A DNA stretch of 64,000 nucleotides from Halobaculum saliterrae (lineage in GTDB: Archaea > Halobacteriota > Halobacteria > Halobacteriales > Haloferacaceae): NCBI RefSeq assembly GCF_009831625.1, contig NZ_WUUS01000004.1, forward strand, positions 77,743 through 141,742, written 5' to 3'. A program made the translations under genes and the position numbers. The notes under the pieces are model-generated. The model did no database searches, was not told the origin of the DNA, and saw only the letters and a list, made by a program, of their open reading frames with translations. Positions 1 through 8,164 of the stretch are shown piece by piece (the first letter of the stretch is position 1; every line of letters starts with the position of its first letter).

Positions 1-151
1 GTTCCTCTGGCTGCCTCGTCTCCTCGACCGGCTCCGGATCGACGTGCTCGTCGAGCACACGGTGCGGATGGCCGCGGACGACGGCGCGACCGCCGAGGAC
101 GTCGTGAGGCGAGCGGACCCGGCCGTCACGGTCGGCTCCCGACGCCCGTGA
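1..151 (+). CDS. C-terminal fragment of an unidentified protein
   Basis: An open frame enters from the left edge in phase 2 and stops with TGA at 149-151, giving 49 residues. They start FLWLPRLLDRL and include EHTVRMAADDGATAEDVV. The Leu-rich start could be the end of a membrane or regulatory helix, and the tail is acidic and soluble. The codons have the GC-rich third positions of the neighbouring genes, so the frame is probably coding. It converges on the PhoU/RCK_C gene with only 7 bases between the stops. The fragment is too short to assign a family. Confidence 0.6.
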   Translation, partial: FLWLPRLLDRLRIDVLVEHTVRMAADDGATAEDVVRRADPAVTVGSRRP

Positions 152-158
152 GTCCGTC

Positions 159-1481
159 TCAGTTGGTGTCGAACTCCTCGGGGGACCCGGCCAGCGCCGT
201 GAACCGCTCGGCGCCCGCGCGGGTTCCCTTCGCGATGAGCACGTCGCCGACGCGCAGTCGCGTTCCCGCTCCCGGCGAGACGATCCACTCGCCGTCCTCG
301 TCTTGGGTCTCGCCGTCGTTCCCGTCCTCCGCGGCGGCTGGGTCGTCCCGGGCCCCCTCCTCGTCGGCGCGACCGTCGCCCTCCTCCCGGCGACCGCGAC
401 GGACGGCGATGACGCGCATGCCGGTCTCCGTCTTCACCTCGCGGTCTCCCAACGTCGCACCGGCGAGCCCCGACTCCGGTGCGACGACCGTGCGGACGAT
501 GACCTCGTCGGACTCCTCGACGGCCTCCGCGACGACCGGGTGCGCCTCCAGCCCGCGGAGGACGCCCTCGCTGATCTCGAGGGCGGCGTCGCTGATCACC
601 TCGGTCGCCGACGCGAGGTGGACCAGCCCCCGCAGCGACACCGGGTCGTCGACGCCGGCGGCCGCCCGGAGCGTCCACGCCTCGAAGCGGGACTGCAGGG
701 CGTCAACCTCCGCCTCCAGCTCGGCGACCTCCTCGGCGACGCCCCGGCTGTCGAACAGCACGGCGCCGTAGGCCAGATCGACCGCGAGCTCGCTCATGTT
801 CTTCATCAGGACGATGGAGTCGACGGCGCGTTCGAGGTCGGCGACGGCCGGCTCGGGCGACGCCGGGGGCTCGTACGCCTCCCCCGAGGCCGCCTCGTAC
901 ACCTCGCTCAGTCCCTCGTCGAACCCCCGGAGGATCAGCGCGTCGCCCGCGCGGAGCTCGGTCTCGCGGTCCGGGTTGGTGATCCAGCGGGCCTTGCCGG
1001 TCGCCTGCTCGCGGCGGACGGCGATGACGCGCACCCCCGTCTCGGTCTCCATGTTGATGCCGGCGAGGGTCCGGCCGACGTACGGCGAGTCGTCGGCGAC
1101 GGGGACGCGCACGAGCGTCTCGACGGCCTCCGGCAGCGCCGCCCGCATCGCGTCGGGGAGGCCCACCTCCTCGAGCACGACCTTCGCGATGTCGCCCGCG
1201 GCGTCGCTGATCTTCTCGGCGGCGCCGACGACGCCCAGCACGGGCGCCAGATCCTCCACGTCCTCGGGCGAGCGCGCGGCCATCATCACGCTCATGCGCG
1301 CCTGCAACTGGAGCACGTCCATCCGCGACTCCAGCGCCAGCACCTCCGCCGCGAGGTCCGGGCTCCCGTGCAGCACCGCCGAGTACGACAGGTCGATGAG
1401 CAGCTCCGCGGTGTCCTTCATCTCGGCCAGCACGGCCTTCACGCTCGTCGGCTCGTACTCGACGGGCTCGTCTCGGTGCAT
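159..1481 (-). CDS. PhoU-like / TrkA-C (RCK_C) duplicated regulatory protein
   Basis: This 440-residue soluble protein has two copies of one module. Residues about 12-105 and 213-312 are PhoU-like helical segments. Residues about 120-190 and 325-430 are RCK_C/TrkA-C domains with repeated motifs (GVRVIAVRRE, GMRVIAVRRG, each followed by LRAGDALI or LRVGDVLI). RCK_C domains bind small ligands in K+ channels and transporters. The protein has no membrane segment of its own, so it probably acts on a partner transporter, which may be the truncated gene at the left edge or one elsewhere. The start at the MHRDEPVEYE methionine is chosen because the open frame further upstream is Arg/Pro-rich and overlaps the thioesterase gene. 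The second RCK_C carries an acidic insertion (about residues 355-385). Confidence 0.8.
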   Translation of the reverse strand: MHRDEPVEYEPTSVKAVLAEMKDTAELLIDLSYSAVLHGSPDLAAEVLALESRMDVLQLQARMSVMMAARSPEDVEDLAPVLGVVGAAEKISDAAGDIAKVVLEEVGLPDAMRAALPEAVETLVRVPVADDSPYVGRTLAGINMETETGVRVIAVRREQATGKARWITNPDRETELRAGDALILRGFDEGLSEVYEAASGEAYEPPASPEPAVADLERAVDSIVLMKNMSELAVDLAYGAVLFDSRGVAEEVAELEAEVDALQSRFEAWTLRAAAGVDDPVSLRGLVHLASATEVISDAALEISEGVLRGLEAHPVVAEAVEESDEVIVRTVVAPESGLAGATLGDREVKTETGMRVIAVRRGRREEGDGRADEEGARDDPAAAEDGNDGETQDEDGEWIVSPGAGTRLRVGDVLIAKGTRAGAERFTALAGSPEEFDTN

Positions 1482-1531
1482 CCGGTCGGGGAACGGTTCG
1501 ACGGGCCGGCCCAAAAGGGTTGCTCGGGCGC

Positions 1532-2011
1532 CTACTCCCGGTCGGCGTCCCGGAACAGCCGGTAGGAGGTCCGACCGACGGCGACGTCCTTCTGCTCGCC
1601 GTCGGGGGCGACGCTGGAGACCAGCGTGTCGGTGAAGCCCATCGAGCCGCCGGCTCGCAACACCTCGGCCTCGACGCGGAGGTCGTTGGTGGCGGGGCGG
1701 AGGTAGGTGACGTTGAGGTCGGTCGTCGCCAGCGACCCGGTGGTCGGCTCGTCGAACGTCGACCGCAGGGCGAACCCGGAGGCGGTGTCCACGAGCGTCG
1801 CCGCGATGCCGCCGTGGACCGATCCCACCGGCGACCCCGGGTTGATCAGCTTCTCGTCGTACGGGACGGACATGACGATCCGGCCGCGATCGAGCTCCTC
1901 GACGGTCAGATCGAGCCACGAGAGGAAGCCGTGGCTCTCGATGAACGCCTGCAGGAGCTCGACGTGGTCGGCGTCGATCGGATCGGATCCGTCGGTCGGG
2001 CCGTCGTGCAT
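1532..2011 (-). CDS. PaaI-family hotdog-fold thioesterase
   Basis: This 159-residue protein is a single hotdog domain of the usual size for PaaI/YdiI thioesterases, which hydrolyse acyl-CoA or aryl-CoA thioesters in the cytoplasm. The family signature is visible as GSVHGGIAATLVDTASGFA around residues 63-81: HGG at 66-68 with Asp75 in the helix that usually holds the catalytic acid. The C-terminal strands DLNVTYLRPA and VAVGRTSYRLF fit the fold. The start at MHDGPTDGSD is preferred because the open frame upstream is Arg-rich shadow. The gene runs in the same direction as the DUF502 gene, with 83 bases between them, and may be cotranscribed. The substrate cannot be told from sequence. Confidence 0.85.
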   Translation of the reverse strand: MHDGPTDGSDPIDADHVELLQAFIESHGFLSWLDLTVEELDRGRIVMSVPYDEKLINPGSPVGSVHGGIAATLVDTASGFALRSTFDEPTTGSLATTDLNVTYLRPATNDLRVEAEVLRAGGSMGFTDTLVSSVAPDGEQKDVAVGRTSYRLFRDADRE

Positions 2012-2094
2012 GTCCCGAGCACCGCCGGGGGCGTACTTCACGGTTCGGTTCGACCGGCCGCGAGCGAAGCGTCGACCGAACGGTGCCCCGGCGC

Positions 2095-2742
2095 TCAGTC
2101 CTCGCCGGCGACGCCGTCGATATCGCCGATAGCGGTCTCCTCGGGGGCCTTCGCCCCATTCCCGCCCTCGCCGAAGCCGGCCGAGAGGATGCGGGTGAGC
2201 GCCTCCTCGACCTTCTCGTCGGTCTCCTGCAGGTCGTCGGGGTCGACCTCCATGACGAACCCGGTGGTGATGTTCGGCGCGGTCGGCATGAACACGACCT
2301 CGCGACCGTCGTCCGTGGTCTTGCCCGTCTTGAACGCCGTCATTCGCATGCCGTTCCACGGCTCCAGCTTCACGGGCGTCTGGAGGTCCTCGGTCCCCGT
2401 GAGCGCGGTTTCTACGGCCAGCTTCGAGGCGTTGTAGATTACGCGGAGCCCCGGAACGCGGTTGATGGCGTCGTCGATGACCCCCTCGGCGAGCCGCCCG
2501 GCGGTCGTTCGCATCAGGTACCCCGCGGAGAACACCAACAGGACGAACACCACGAGCGCGGTGATCACCTCGGCGAACTCGTAGACGGCGAGATATCGCG
2601 GGTCCGGATTCTCAGGCGTGATCGTCGGAACGAACGGAAGCGCCGACAGGAGGTTGTACAACCAGTTGGTGACGAAGAGGATGACGAGAAGCGGCGTGAT
2701 CACGACCAGCCCGCTCGCGAAGTCGCGCTTCCACGTGGACAT
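2095..2742 (-). CDS. DUF502 family membrane protein
   Basis: A 215-residue protein with two N-terminal membrane segments (about 11-31 and 58-80), followed by a soluble C-terminal domain of roughly 120 residues. The pattern matches DUF502: short positive N-terminus (MSTWKRDFASG), the loop VGP-like region before helix 2, and a conserved block containing VPGLRVIYNASKL. DUF502 proteins occur in archaea, bacteria and plants (LIKE-COV); no biochemical role is established for the archaeal ones. The last 25 residues are acidic and probably disordered. The family assignment is by recognition of pattern and topology. Confidence 0.8.
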   Translation of the reverse strand: MSTWKRDFASGLVVITPLLVILFVTNWLYNLLSALPFVPTITPENPDPRYLAVYEFAEVITALVVFVLLVFSAGYLMRTTAGRLAEGVIDDAINRVPGLRVIYNASKLAVETALTGTEDLQTPVKLEPWNGMRMTAFKTGKTTDDGREVVFMPTAPNITTGFVMEVDPDDLQETDEKVEEALTRILSAGFGEGGNGAKAPEETAIGDIDGVAGED

Positions 2743-2797
2743 TCGGAGTTCGTCCCTTACTCGGGGACGGGGCCATATCAGCCCTTCTACACGGCGC

Positions 2798-3637
2798 TCA
2801 CACGCCGACGACCGCTCGAAGGGCGAACAGGGCGTTCTCCTTGCGCTCGCGCACGCGGCGGGAGAAGTACGAGAGCCACTTGTCCCCGTAGGGCGCGTAC
2901 TGCCAGGTCTCGACGCCCTCGCTCGCGAGCCGCCGCTGTTCGTCCTCCCGGACGCCCATGAGCAGCTGCACCTCGTAGTCGGCGTCGTACTCGGCCGCCA
3001 GCTCCGCCGCGAACGAGATCATCGCCGGGTCGTGGCTGCCGACGGCGATCCCGTCGTCGCGCTCCTTGAACAGGAACTCGAGGTCCTCGCGGTACGCCTC
3101 GTTCACGTCGGCCTTGTCGGTGTACGCGATCGACTCGGGCTCGTCGTAGGCGCCCTTCACGAGCCGGATCTTCCCGGGCACGTCCGCCAGCCGGTCGAGG
3201 TCCGAGCGGGTGCGACGCAGGTTCGCCTGCACGCACTGCCCGACGCCGCCGTCGAACTCGCGGGCCAGCGTCTCGAACGCGTCGAGCGTCGCGTCGGTCG
3301 TGTCGGCGTCCTCCATGTCACACCAGACGAACACGCCGTGCTCGTCGGCGACCTCGACGACCCGGCGGAAGTTCTCGCGGAACACCCCGTCGGAGATATC
3401 GATCCCGAGCTGTGAGGGCTTCACGGAGACGCAGGCGTCGAGATCGGTTCCGCCGATGTCTCGGATCACGGAGGCGTACGCCTCGACGTCGGCGTCGGCC
3501 TTCGCGCGGTCGTGGTAGTGTTCGCCGAGGAGGTTGAGGATCACCTTCACGCCGTCCTCGTTGGCGCGGCGGACGTGGTCGAACGCCGCCGCCGGCGTCT
3601 CGCCCGCGACGAACCGGCTGGCGATGGGCGGGATCAT
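2798..3637 (-). CDS. Proline dehydrogenase family protein
   Basis: A 279-residue enzyme with the (beta/alpha)8 layout of monofunctional PRODH, which oxidises L-proline to pyrroline-5-carboxylate and passes electrons through FAD to the respiratory chain. Visible signatures are the strand-like CVSVKPSQLG, the motif VFVWCDMEDADTT, RLVKGAYDEPE, and the terminal YAPYGDKWLSYFSRR followed by a RxxEN-like box (RERKEN), the part that binds the proline carboxylate in known PRODH enzymes. The length equals that of short archaeal and bacterial homologues. No P5C dehydrogenase gene is adjacent. The start follows directly from the ATG at 3637. Confidence 0.88.
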   Translation of the reverse strand: MIPPIASRFVAGETPAAAFDHVRRANEDGVKVILNLLGEHYHDRAKADADVEAYASVIRDIGGTDLDACVSVKPSQLGIDISDGVFRENFRRVVEVADEHGVFVWCDMEDADTTDATLDAFETLAREFDGGVGQCVQANLRRTRSDLDRLADVPGKIRLVKGAYDEPESIAYTDKADVNEAYREDLEFLFKERDDGIAVGSHDPAMISFAAELAAEYDADYEVQLLMGVREDEQRRLASEGVETWQYAPYGDKWLSYFSRRVRERKENALFALRAVVGV

Positions 3638-3790
3638 GTCGGTGGCAACGCTTGCCGCCCGCGTGTCTTGAGTTCAGGGGATCCGTCGCGACGCCGTCGC
3701 CGGGCCGCCGGTCGGGTCGACGGCGTTCGACACACGCCGGCGCGTCGGAACCCCGCCCACTTAACATCGAACGCGAACCAGCCGCATTCG

Positions 3791-4339
3791 ATGACCGCAC
3801 TGGTCGGACTCGTCGCGGGCGCGCTGTGGGCGATGCTGCCGGCGTACGTCCCGAACAACGCCGCCGTGCTCGCGGGCGGGGGCGCCCCGATCGACGGCGG
3901 GCGGACGTGGGACGGCCGCCGCGTGCTCGGCGACGGCAAGACGTGGCGCGGCACCGCCGTCGGCACGCTCGTGGGCGTCGCACTCGCGTTCGCGCTCAAC
4001 GCCGTCGCCGGGGCCGCCGGCGCCGCCGTCGGCGTCGACCTGCCGGGATTCCCGCCGCTGGCGGCGCTCGGGCTCGCGTTGGGCGCGATGCTCGGCGACA
4101 TCGGCGCCTCGTTCCTCAAGCGCCGGTCGGGGCGCGAGCGGGGCGCCTCCTTCCCCGGGCTCGACCAGCTCGACTTCGTCGTCGGCGCGCTCGGGCTCGC
4201 GCTGGTGCTTTCCCCCGCGTGGACGCTCGAGACGTTCACGCTCGAACGCCTCGCCGTCGTGCTCGTCGCGACGCCGCTCCTGCACGTCGTCACGAACGTC
4301 ATCGCGTACCTGATCGGCGCGAAGAACGAGCCGTGGTGA
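3791..4339 (+). CDS. carS: CDP-archaeol synthase CarS
   Basis: A 182-residue integral membrane enzyme that transfers CMP from CTP to 2,3-di-O-geranylgeranylglyceryl phosphate to make CDP-archaeol, the branch point of archaeal phospholipid synthesis. It shows several hydrophobic helices and the conserved cytoplasmic loops of the CarS/CdsA fold: YVPNN near residues 19-23, the polar block DGGRTWDGRRVLGDGKTWRG at 35-54, and GDIGASFLKRRSGRERG with FPGLDQLDF further on. The ATG at 3791 lies about 30 bases after an AT-containing stretch (acttaacatc near 3760), which would fit a leaderless transcript. It is divergent from the proline dehydrogenase gene. The long open frame antisense to it is a shadow. 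Confidence 0.93.
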   Translation: MTALVGLVAGALWAMLPAYVPNNAAVLAGGGAPIDGGRTWDGRRVLGDGKTWRGTAVGTLVGVALAFALNAVAGAAGAAVGVDLPGFPPLAALGLALGAMLGDIGASFLKRRSGRERGASFPGLDQLDFVVGALGLALVLSPAWTLETFTLERLAVVLVATPLLHVVTNVIAYLIGAKNEPW

Positions 4340-4417
4340 CGACGCGCACGACCCGTCGGACTCACTCGTGAGAATCGGGGCGCTGTGGTTTTGAGGGATA
4401 GTCGCGACGGTCCGGGC

Positions 4418-4930
4418 GTGAGCGAATCGGACACGGCCGAGTCGAGCGATCCTCCCGAGGGCGTCGAGGAGGAGGGCGACCTGTCGCCCCGCGAGCACGT
4501 CCGGGTCATGTTTCCGACCATCGCGCTGGCGTTCATGCTGGTCGCGGCCGCCAGCGTCGCCGGGATCGGCGGCGTCGTCGCGACCGGACTCGGCGGCGAG
4601 CCGATCGACCGGCCCGAGGGGTTCTCCTTCTCCATCGACGGGGAGGGCGACGACACCGCGATCGTGGTCACCCATCGCGACGGCGCCGTGCCCTCGGTGG
4701 AGCGCGTCGTCGTCGTCGACGAGGCCGGCACGAAGGTGCCGTGGACGGACCTCCGAACCGACGAGGGCGAGGCGCGGATCACCGGCCGCAGCGCGCTCGC
4801 GTGTCCGACGCAGGGAGCGACGTATCGCGTCGTCTTCGAGGGCCGCGCGGCCGACCACACCGTCGGCGCCTACGAGGTCGGCGCGCCGATCCCCGCGAGC
4901 GTCATCGAGCGGTGTGAGGCGGCGAACTGA
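4418..4930 (+). CDS. Membrane-anchored protein of unknown function
   Basis: The 170-residue product has an acidic N-terminal tail, one hydrophobic segment (around FPTIALAFMLVAAASVAGIGG), and an outward domain of about 110 residues rich in beta-like strands. Two Cys (in ALACPTQG and VIERCEAAN) might form a disulfide outside the cell. The outward domain resembles those of haloarchaeal pilin-like or secreted proteins in style, but there is no cleavable class III pilin motif. The GTG at 4418 (VSESDTAESS) is preferred; a GTG at 4385 would add 11 residues. No family is recognised. Confidence 0.6.
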   Translation: MSESDTAESSDPPEGVEEEGDLSPREHVRVMFPTIALAFMLVAAASVAGIGGVVATGLGGEPIDRPEGFSFSIDGEGDDTAIVVTHRDGAVPSVERVVVVDEAGTKVPWTDLRTDEGEARITGRSALACPTQGATYRVVFEGRAADHTVGAYEVGAPIPASVIERCEAAN

Positions 4931-5047
4931 CCGGCGCCGTCGGTCCCCGCGGGACCGCGAGCAGGAAGGTCTCGCCTGTTCCGTGGCGAGCGCCCGCGGC
5001 GACCGCGGACCGATAGCCTTTCGCGGCGTCGCGCGCCTCCCACGGGT

Positions 5048-5593
5048 ATGAGCGACTCCACCGACGGCGCCGTCGGCGACGCGGAGCTGATCGCCGCGCT
5101 TCGGGACGCGGAGGCCGTCCTGTTCGGCGAGTTCGAACTCTCCCACGGCGGGACGAGCGACTACTACGTCGACAAGTATCGCTTCGAGACGGACCCCACC
5201 TGCCTGGGACTCATCGCCGAGGCGTACGCCGAGCGCGTCGGCGACGCGACGCTCGCGGGCGTCGCCCTCGGCGCCGTTCCGCTGGTGGCCGCGACCGCCG
5301 TCGAGACCGGCTCGCCGTACCTCATCGTCCGAAAGGCCGCCAAGGAGTACGGGACCGGAAACCGGATCGAGGGGACGTTCGACGAGGGCGAGGAGGTCGT
5401 CGTTCTGGAGGACATCGCGACGACCGGCCAGTCCGCGCTCGACGCCGTTGAGGCGCTGCGAGAGGCGGGCGCGACCGTTAACAGGGTGCTCGTCGTCGTC
5501 GATCGCGAGGAGGGAGCCGCGGAGCTCCTCGCCGAACACGACGTGGAGCTGGAGTCGTTGCTGACGGCGACGCGTCTCCTCGAGGACGAGTAG
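5048..5593 (+). CDS. pyrE: Orotate phosphoribosyltransferase PyrE
   Basis: A 181-residue type I phosphoribosyltransferase that converts orotate and PRPP into OMP in de novo pyrimidine synthesis. The PRPP-binding loop EDIATTGQS lies at residues 121-129, the flexible-loop region around [17 protein letters not shown] at 93-109, and the N-terminal substrate segment [12 protein letters not shown] at 32-43, all matching OPRTases. Haloarchaea often have two pyrE-like genes; this one corresponds to the full enzyme (pyrE2 type). A PRTase-domain regulator follows 153 bases downstream. Confidence 0.92.
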   Translation: MSDSTDGAVGDAELIAALRDAEAVLFGEFELSHGGTSDYYVDKYRFETDPTCLGLIAEAYAERVGDATLAGVALGAVPLVAATAVETGSPYLIVRKAAKEYGTGNRIEGTFDEGEEVVVLEDIATTGQSALDAVEALREAGATVNRVLVVVDREEGAAELLAEHDVELESLLTATRLLEDE

Positions 5594-5665
5594 CGGCCCC
5601 TTAGACACGGGTTCTCTCGTCTGTTCTTCGCGTGTCCAGCCCGCGGCGGCGGCCGTGCGATGAGG

Positions 5666-5675
5666 TATACACACA
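5666..5675 (-). promoter_or_regulatory. Candidate operator half-site before gfcR-type gene
   Basis: TATACACACA lies about 80 bases before the regulator start. Its complement, TGTGTGTATA, is close to the TTTGTGTATA element before the purine permease at 6591. A second shared element, TGCAC, appears as TTGCACGAACG near 5726 here and as ATGCACAAGTG near 6636 there. The shared elements suggest one regulator acting at both promoters, but they are short. Confidence 0.3.
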
Positions 5676-5746
5676 TACGCAACGCTGGCAGATCCGGCCG
5701 TAGCTGAATCCGAAGTGTTCATAGTTGCACGAACGAGCATAGATCC

Positions 5747-6460
5747 ATGAACAGGGCCGAGAAGGCCGCCCTGCAGTTGCAGGCGGTCGCCGTGTTGCGG
5801 ACGCTGAAGGAGACGCGAACGTACGACGAGCTCGCGGAGGTAACCGGTCTGCCGGCGGGCGACCTGAACCGCTACGTCAACGGACACGTCCTGCCGGGCG
5901 CCGAGCGCGCTCGGGAGGTCGTCGGCGGCATCGGTCGCGAGACGCTCGCCGCCGAACTGGAGGCGCGAATCGGCTTCGACGACGAGGGGTACGTCGACAA
6001 CTCCGGCGTCGTGTTCGACCAACCGTTCCTCGACCTGGTGGCGCCAGTCGCCGCCGAGTCGTTCGACTTCGAGACGCCCGACGTGGTGCTCACCGCCGCG
6101 ACAGACGGGATCACGCTGGGGGCGGCCATGGCGAGTCACTTCGACGCCCGCGTCGCTTACGCGAAGAAGTCCAAGGAGACGGCCGTCGAGGAGTTCATCG
6201 AGTCGCGCCAGCGCCTCGCCTCCGGCATCGAGCTCACGTACTACCTTCCCGCGAGCGCCATCGACGCCGGCGAGTCCGTGCTCGTCGTCGACGACCTCAT
6301 CCGATCGGGGGAGACGCAGGAGCTCCTGCTCGACATCGCCCTGCAGGCGGACGCCGAGGTGACGGGCGTGTTCGCGCTCATCGCCGTCGGCGAGGAGGGA
6401 ACCGACCGGGCCGCCGAGATAACGGACGCGCCGGTCGGAGCCCTGGCGCGGTTCGAGTAG
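5747..6460 (+). CDS. gfcR: GfcR-type transcriptional regulator with phosphoribosyltransferase domain
   Basis: A 237-residue protein with an N-terminal helix-turn-helix (about residues 24-46, TYDELAEVTGLPAGDLNRYV) and a PRTase-fold domain (about 85-230) that keeps the PRPP loop VVDDLIRSGET at 180-190. Such proteins were first annotated as OPRT-like; the Haloferax homologue GfcR activates sugar-catabolism genes. The PRTase domain probably senses PRPP or a nucleotide instead of acting as an enzyme, as in PurR of Bacillus. Its position between pyrE and a purine permease suggests nucleobase control for this copy, although KDG kinase and GAPDH genes also lie in this window. The sequence alone does not settle which regulon it controls. 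Confidence 0.85.
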   Translation: MNRAEKAALQLQAVAVLRTLKETRTYDELAEVTGLPAGDLNRYVNGHVLPGAERAREVVGGIGRETLAAELEARIGFDDEGYVDNSGVVFDQPFLDLVAPVAAESFDFETPDVVLTAATDGITLGAAMASHFDARVAYAKKSKETAVEEFIESRQRLASGIELTYYLPASAIDAGESVLVVDDLIRSGETQELLLDIALQADAEVTGVFALIAVGEEGTDRAAEITDAPVGALARFE

Positions 6461-6590
6461 GGCGGACCGTCCGCGAGCGCTGTCCCGTCGCACGAGTGGA
6501 TCTCGTTGCGGCCGGACCGTTGTCACGATCGACCGCCGTCGCGGACGACCCCTCGACAGTGTGACGCGTTCTCGTCAGTAAGTATCCATG

Positions 6591-6644
6591 TTTGTGTATA
6601 TATTGTCGGTATAAAGCCGAATGGTTAAGTGATATATGCACAAG
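6591..6644 (+). promoter_or_regulatory. Promoter with imperfect inverted repeat before the purine permease
   Basis: TTTGTGTATAT (6591-6601) and ATATGCACAAG (6634-6644) form an imperfect inverted repeat, 9 of 11 positions pairing, around the AT-rich stretch gtcggtataaagccgaatgg. Either gtgtatatatt or ggtataaag could be the TATA box, which would place the transcript start close to the ATG at 6654. A regulator bound to the repeat would cover the promoter. Confidence 0.45.
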
Positions 6645-6653
6645 TGTGGCGAT

Positions 6654-8060
6654 ATGGGCCTGCAACAGCGGTTGGCTGAGTACTTCGAGTTCGAGGAGCT
6701 CGGGACGGACCTCGGGACCGAGGTCGTCGCCGGGGTATCCACGTTCCTGACGATGAGCTACATCGTCTTCGTGAACCCGAGCATCCTCGTCGGCATCGAG
6801 GGCGAGAAGCCGGGGATCATCGTCGACGGGGTCTCGTACGCACAGACCCTGCAGATGGTGGCGGTCGTGACGCTGATCGCCGCCGCGGTGGCGACGCTGA
6901 TCATGGCGCTGTATGCGAAACGGCCGTTCGGGCAGGCGCCCGGACTCGGCCTGAACGCGTTCTTCGCGTTCACCGTCGTCGGCGCCCTCGGGATCCCGTG
7001 GGAGACGGCGCTGGCGGCCGTCGTCGTGGAGGGACTGCTCTTCATCGCGCTCACCGCGGTCGGCGCGCGCGAGTACGTCATCAACGTCTTCCCGACGCCC
7101 GTGAAGCTCGCGGTCGGCACCGGGATCGGGCTGTTCCTCGCGATCATCGGGCTGGAGGCGATGGGCGTCGTCGTCGACGACCCCGCGACGCTCGTGACGC
7201 TCGGGTCGGTCGCCTCCGACCCGGTCGCGATCGTCTCCATCCTCGGGCTGTTCCTGACGTTCGGACTGTACGCCCGCGGCGTCACCGGCTCGGTCGTCAT
7301 CGGCATCCTGTTCACGACCGTGCTCGGCTTCCTCGCGGCGCGGTTCGGCCTCGGGCCGGCCGACGCGCTCGTGGGGAACCTCACGGCGCAGGCGACGTAC
7401 GATATCACGCCGCTCGCGGGCTCGTTCATCGGCGGGCTCTCGAACGTCGAGCCGTTCGCCTTCGCGCTCATCGTGTTCACGTTCTTCTTCGTCGACTTCT
7501 TCGACACCGCCGGCACGCTCGTCGGCGTCTCGCAGGTCGCTGGGTTCCTCGACGAGGAGGGCGACCTGCCGGACATCGACAAGCCGCTGATGGCCGACGC
7601 CGTCGGCACCACCGTCGGCGGGATGCTCGGCACCTCGACGGTGACGACGTACATCGAGTCAGCCGTCGGCGTCGAGGAGGGCGGCCGCTCGGGAATGACG
7701 GCGCTCGTGGTCGCGCTGCTGTTCCTGGCGGCGCTGGCCGTCGTCCCCCTGGCGGCGGCGATCCCGCTGTACGCCAGCCACATCGCGCTGGTCGTCATCG
7801 GCGTCGTGATGCTGCGCAACGTCGTCGAGGTCGCGTGGGACGATCTGACGGCCGCCATCCCGGCCGGGATGACGGTGCTCGTCATGCCGTTCACGTACTC
7901 GATCGCGTACGGCATCGCCGCCGGTATCGTCACGTACCCGCTCGTGAAGCTCGCCGCCGGGCGCGCCGACGAGACTCGTCCCGGTCACTGGGTGCTCGCG
8001 GGCGCGTTCGTCGTCTACTTCGTCGTCCGAACGAGCGGCGTCCTCTCCGCCGCGGTCTGA
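6654..8060 (+). CDS. NCS2 (AzgA-type) xanthine/hypoxanthine/guanine permease
   Basis: A 468-residue polytopic transporter with about 12-14 membrane segments. AzgA-family features are visible: FSTFLTMSYI-like start (GVSTFLTMSYIVFVNP), GQAPGLGLNAFFAFT in helix 3, the VDFFDTAGTLVGVS motif in the transport domain (ending in FFVDFFDTAGT), and GTSTVTTYIESAVGVEEGGRSG, the substrate-site region of NCS2 carriers. Members of this subfamily import purine bases by proton symport. ATG 6654 (MGLQQRLAEYFEF) is preferred; an ATG at 6636 adds six residues. With pyrE and the PRTase-type regulator upstream it forms a nucleobase group; each gene appears to have its own promoter region. Confidence 0.88.
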   Translation: MGLQQRLAEYFEFEELGTDLGTEVVAGVSTFLTMSYIVFVNPSILVGIEGEKPGIIVDGVSYAQTLQMVAVVTLIAAAVATLIMALYAKRPFGQAPGLGLNAFFAFTVVGALGIPWETALAAVVVEGLLFIALTAVGAREYVINVFPTPVKLAVGTGIGLFLAIIGLEAMGVVVDDPATLVTLGSVASDPVAIVSILGLFLTFGLYARGVTGSVVIGILFTTVLGFLAARFGLGPADALVGNLTAQATYDITPLAGSFIGGLSNVEPFAFALIVFTFFFVDFFDTAGTLVGVSQVAGFLDEEGDLPDIDKPLMADAVGTTVGGMLGTSTVTTYIESAVGVEEGGRSGMTALVVALLFLAALAVVPLAAAIPLYASHIALVVIGVVMLRNVVEVAWDDLTAAIPAGMTVLVMPFTYSIAYGIAAGIVTYPLVKLAAGRADETRPGHWVLAGAFVVYFVVRTSGVLSAAV

Positions 8061-8164
8061 GGGAGACCCCGTTCGGGGCCGGTCGACATCCCCGACGACG
8101 TGCCGCTCTCATACCGCCGGACCGGAGCACAAGAGTTTCCATCCCACATCCCGCCGTTCGGGGT

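Noticed and set aside
3761-6526. Long antisense frame across carS, pyrE and the gfcR-type gene
   Set aside because: Covers three well-supported genes in opposite phase and reads as low-complexity Arg/Asp sequence.
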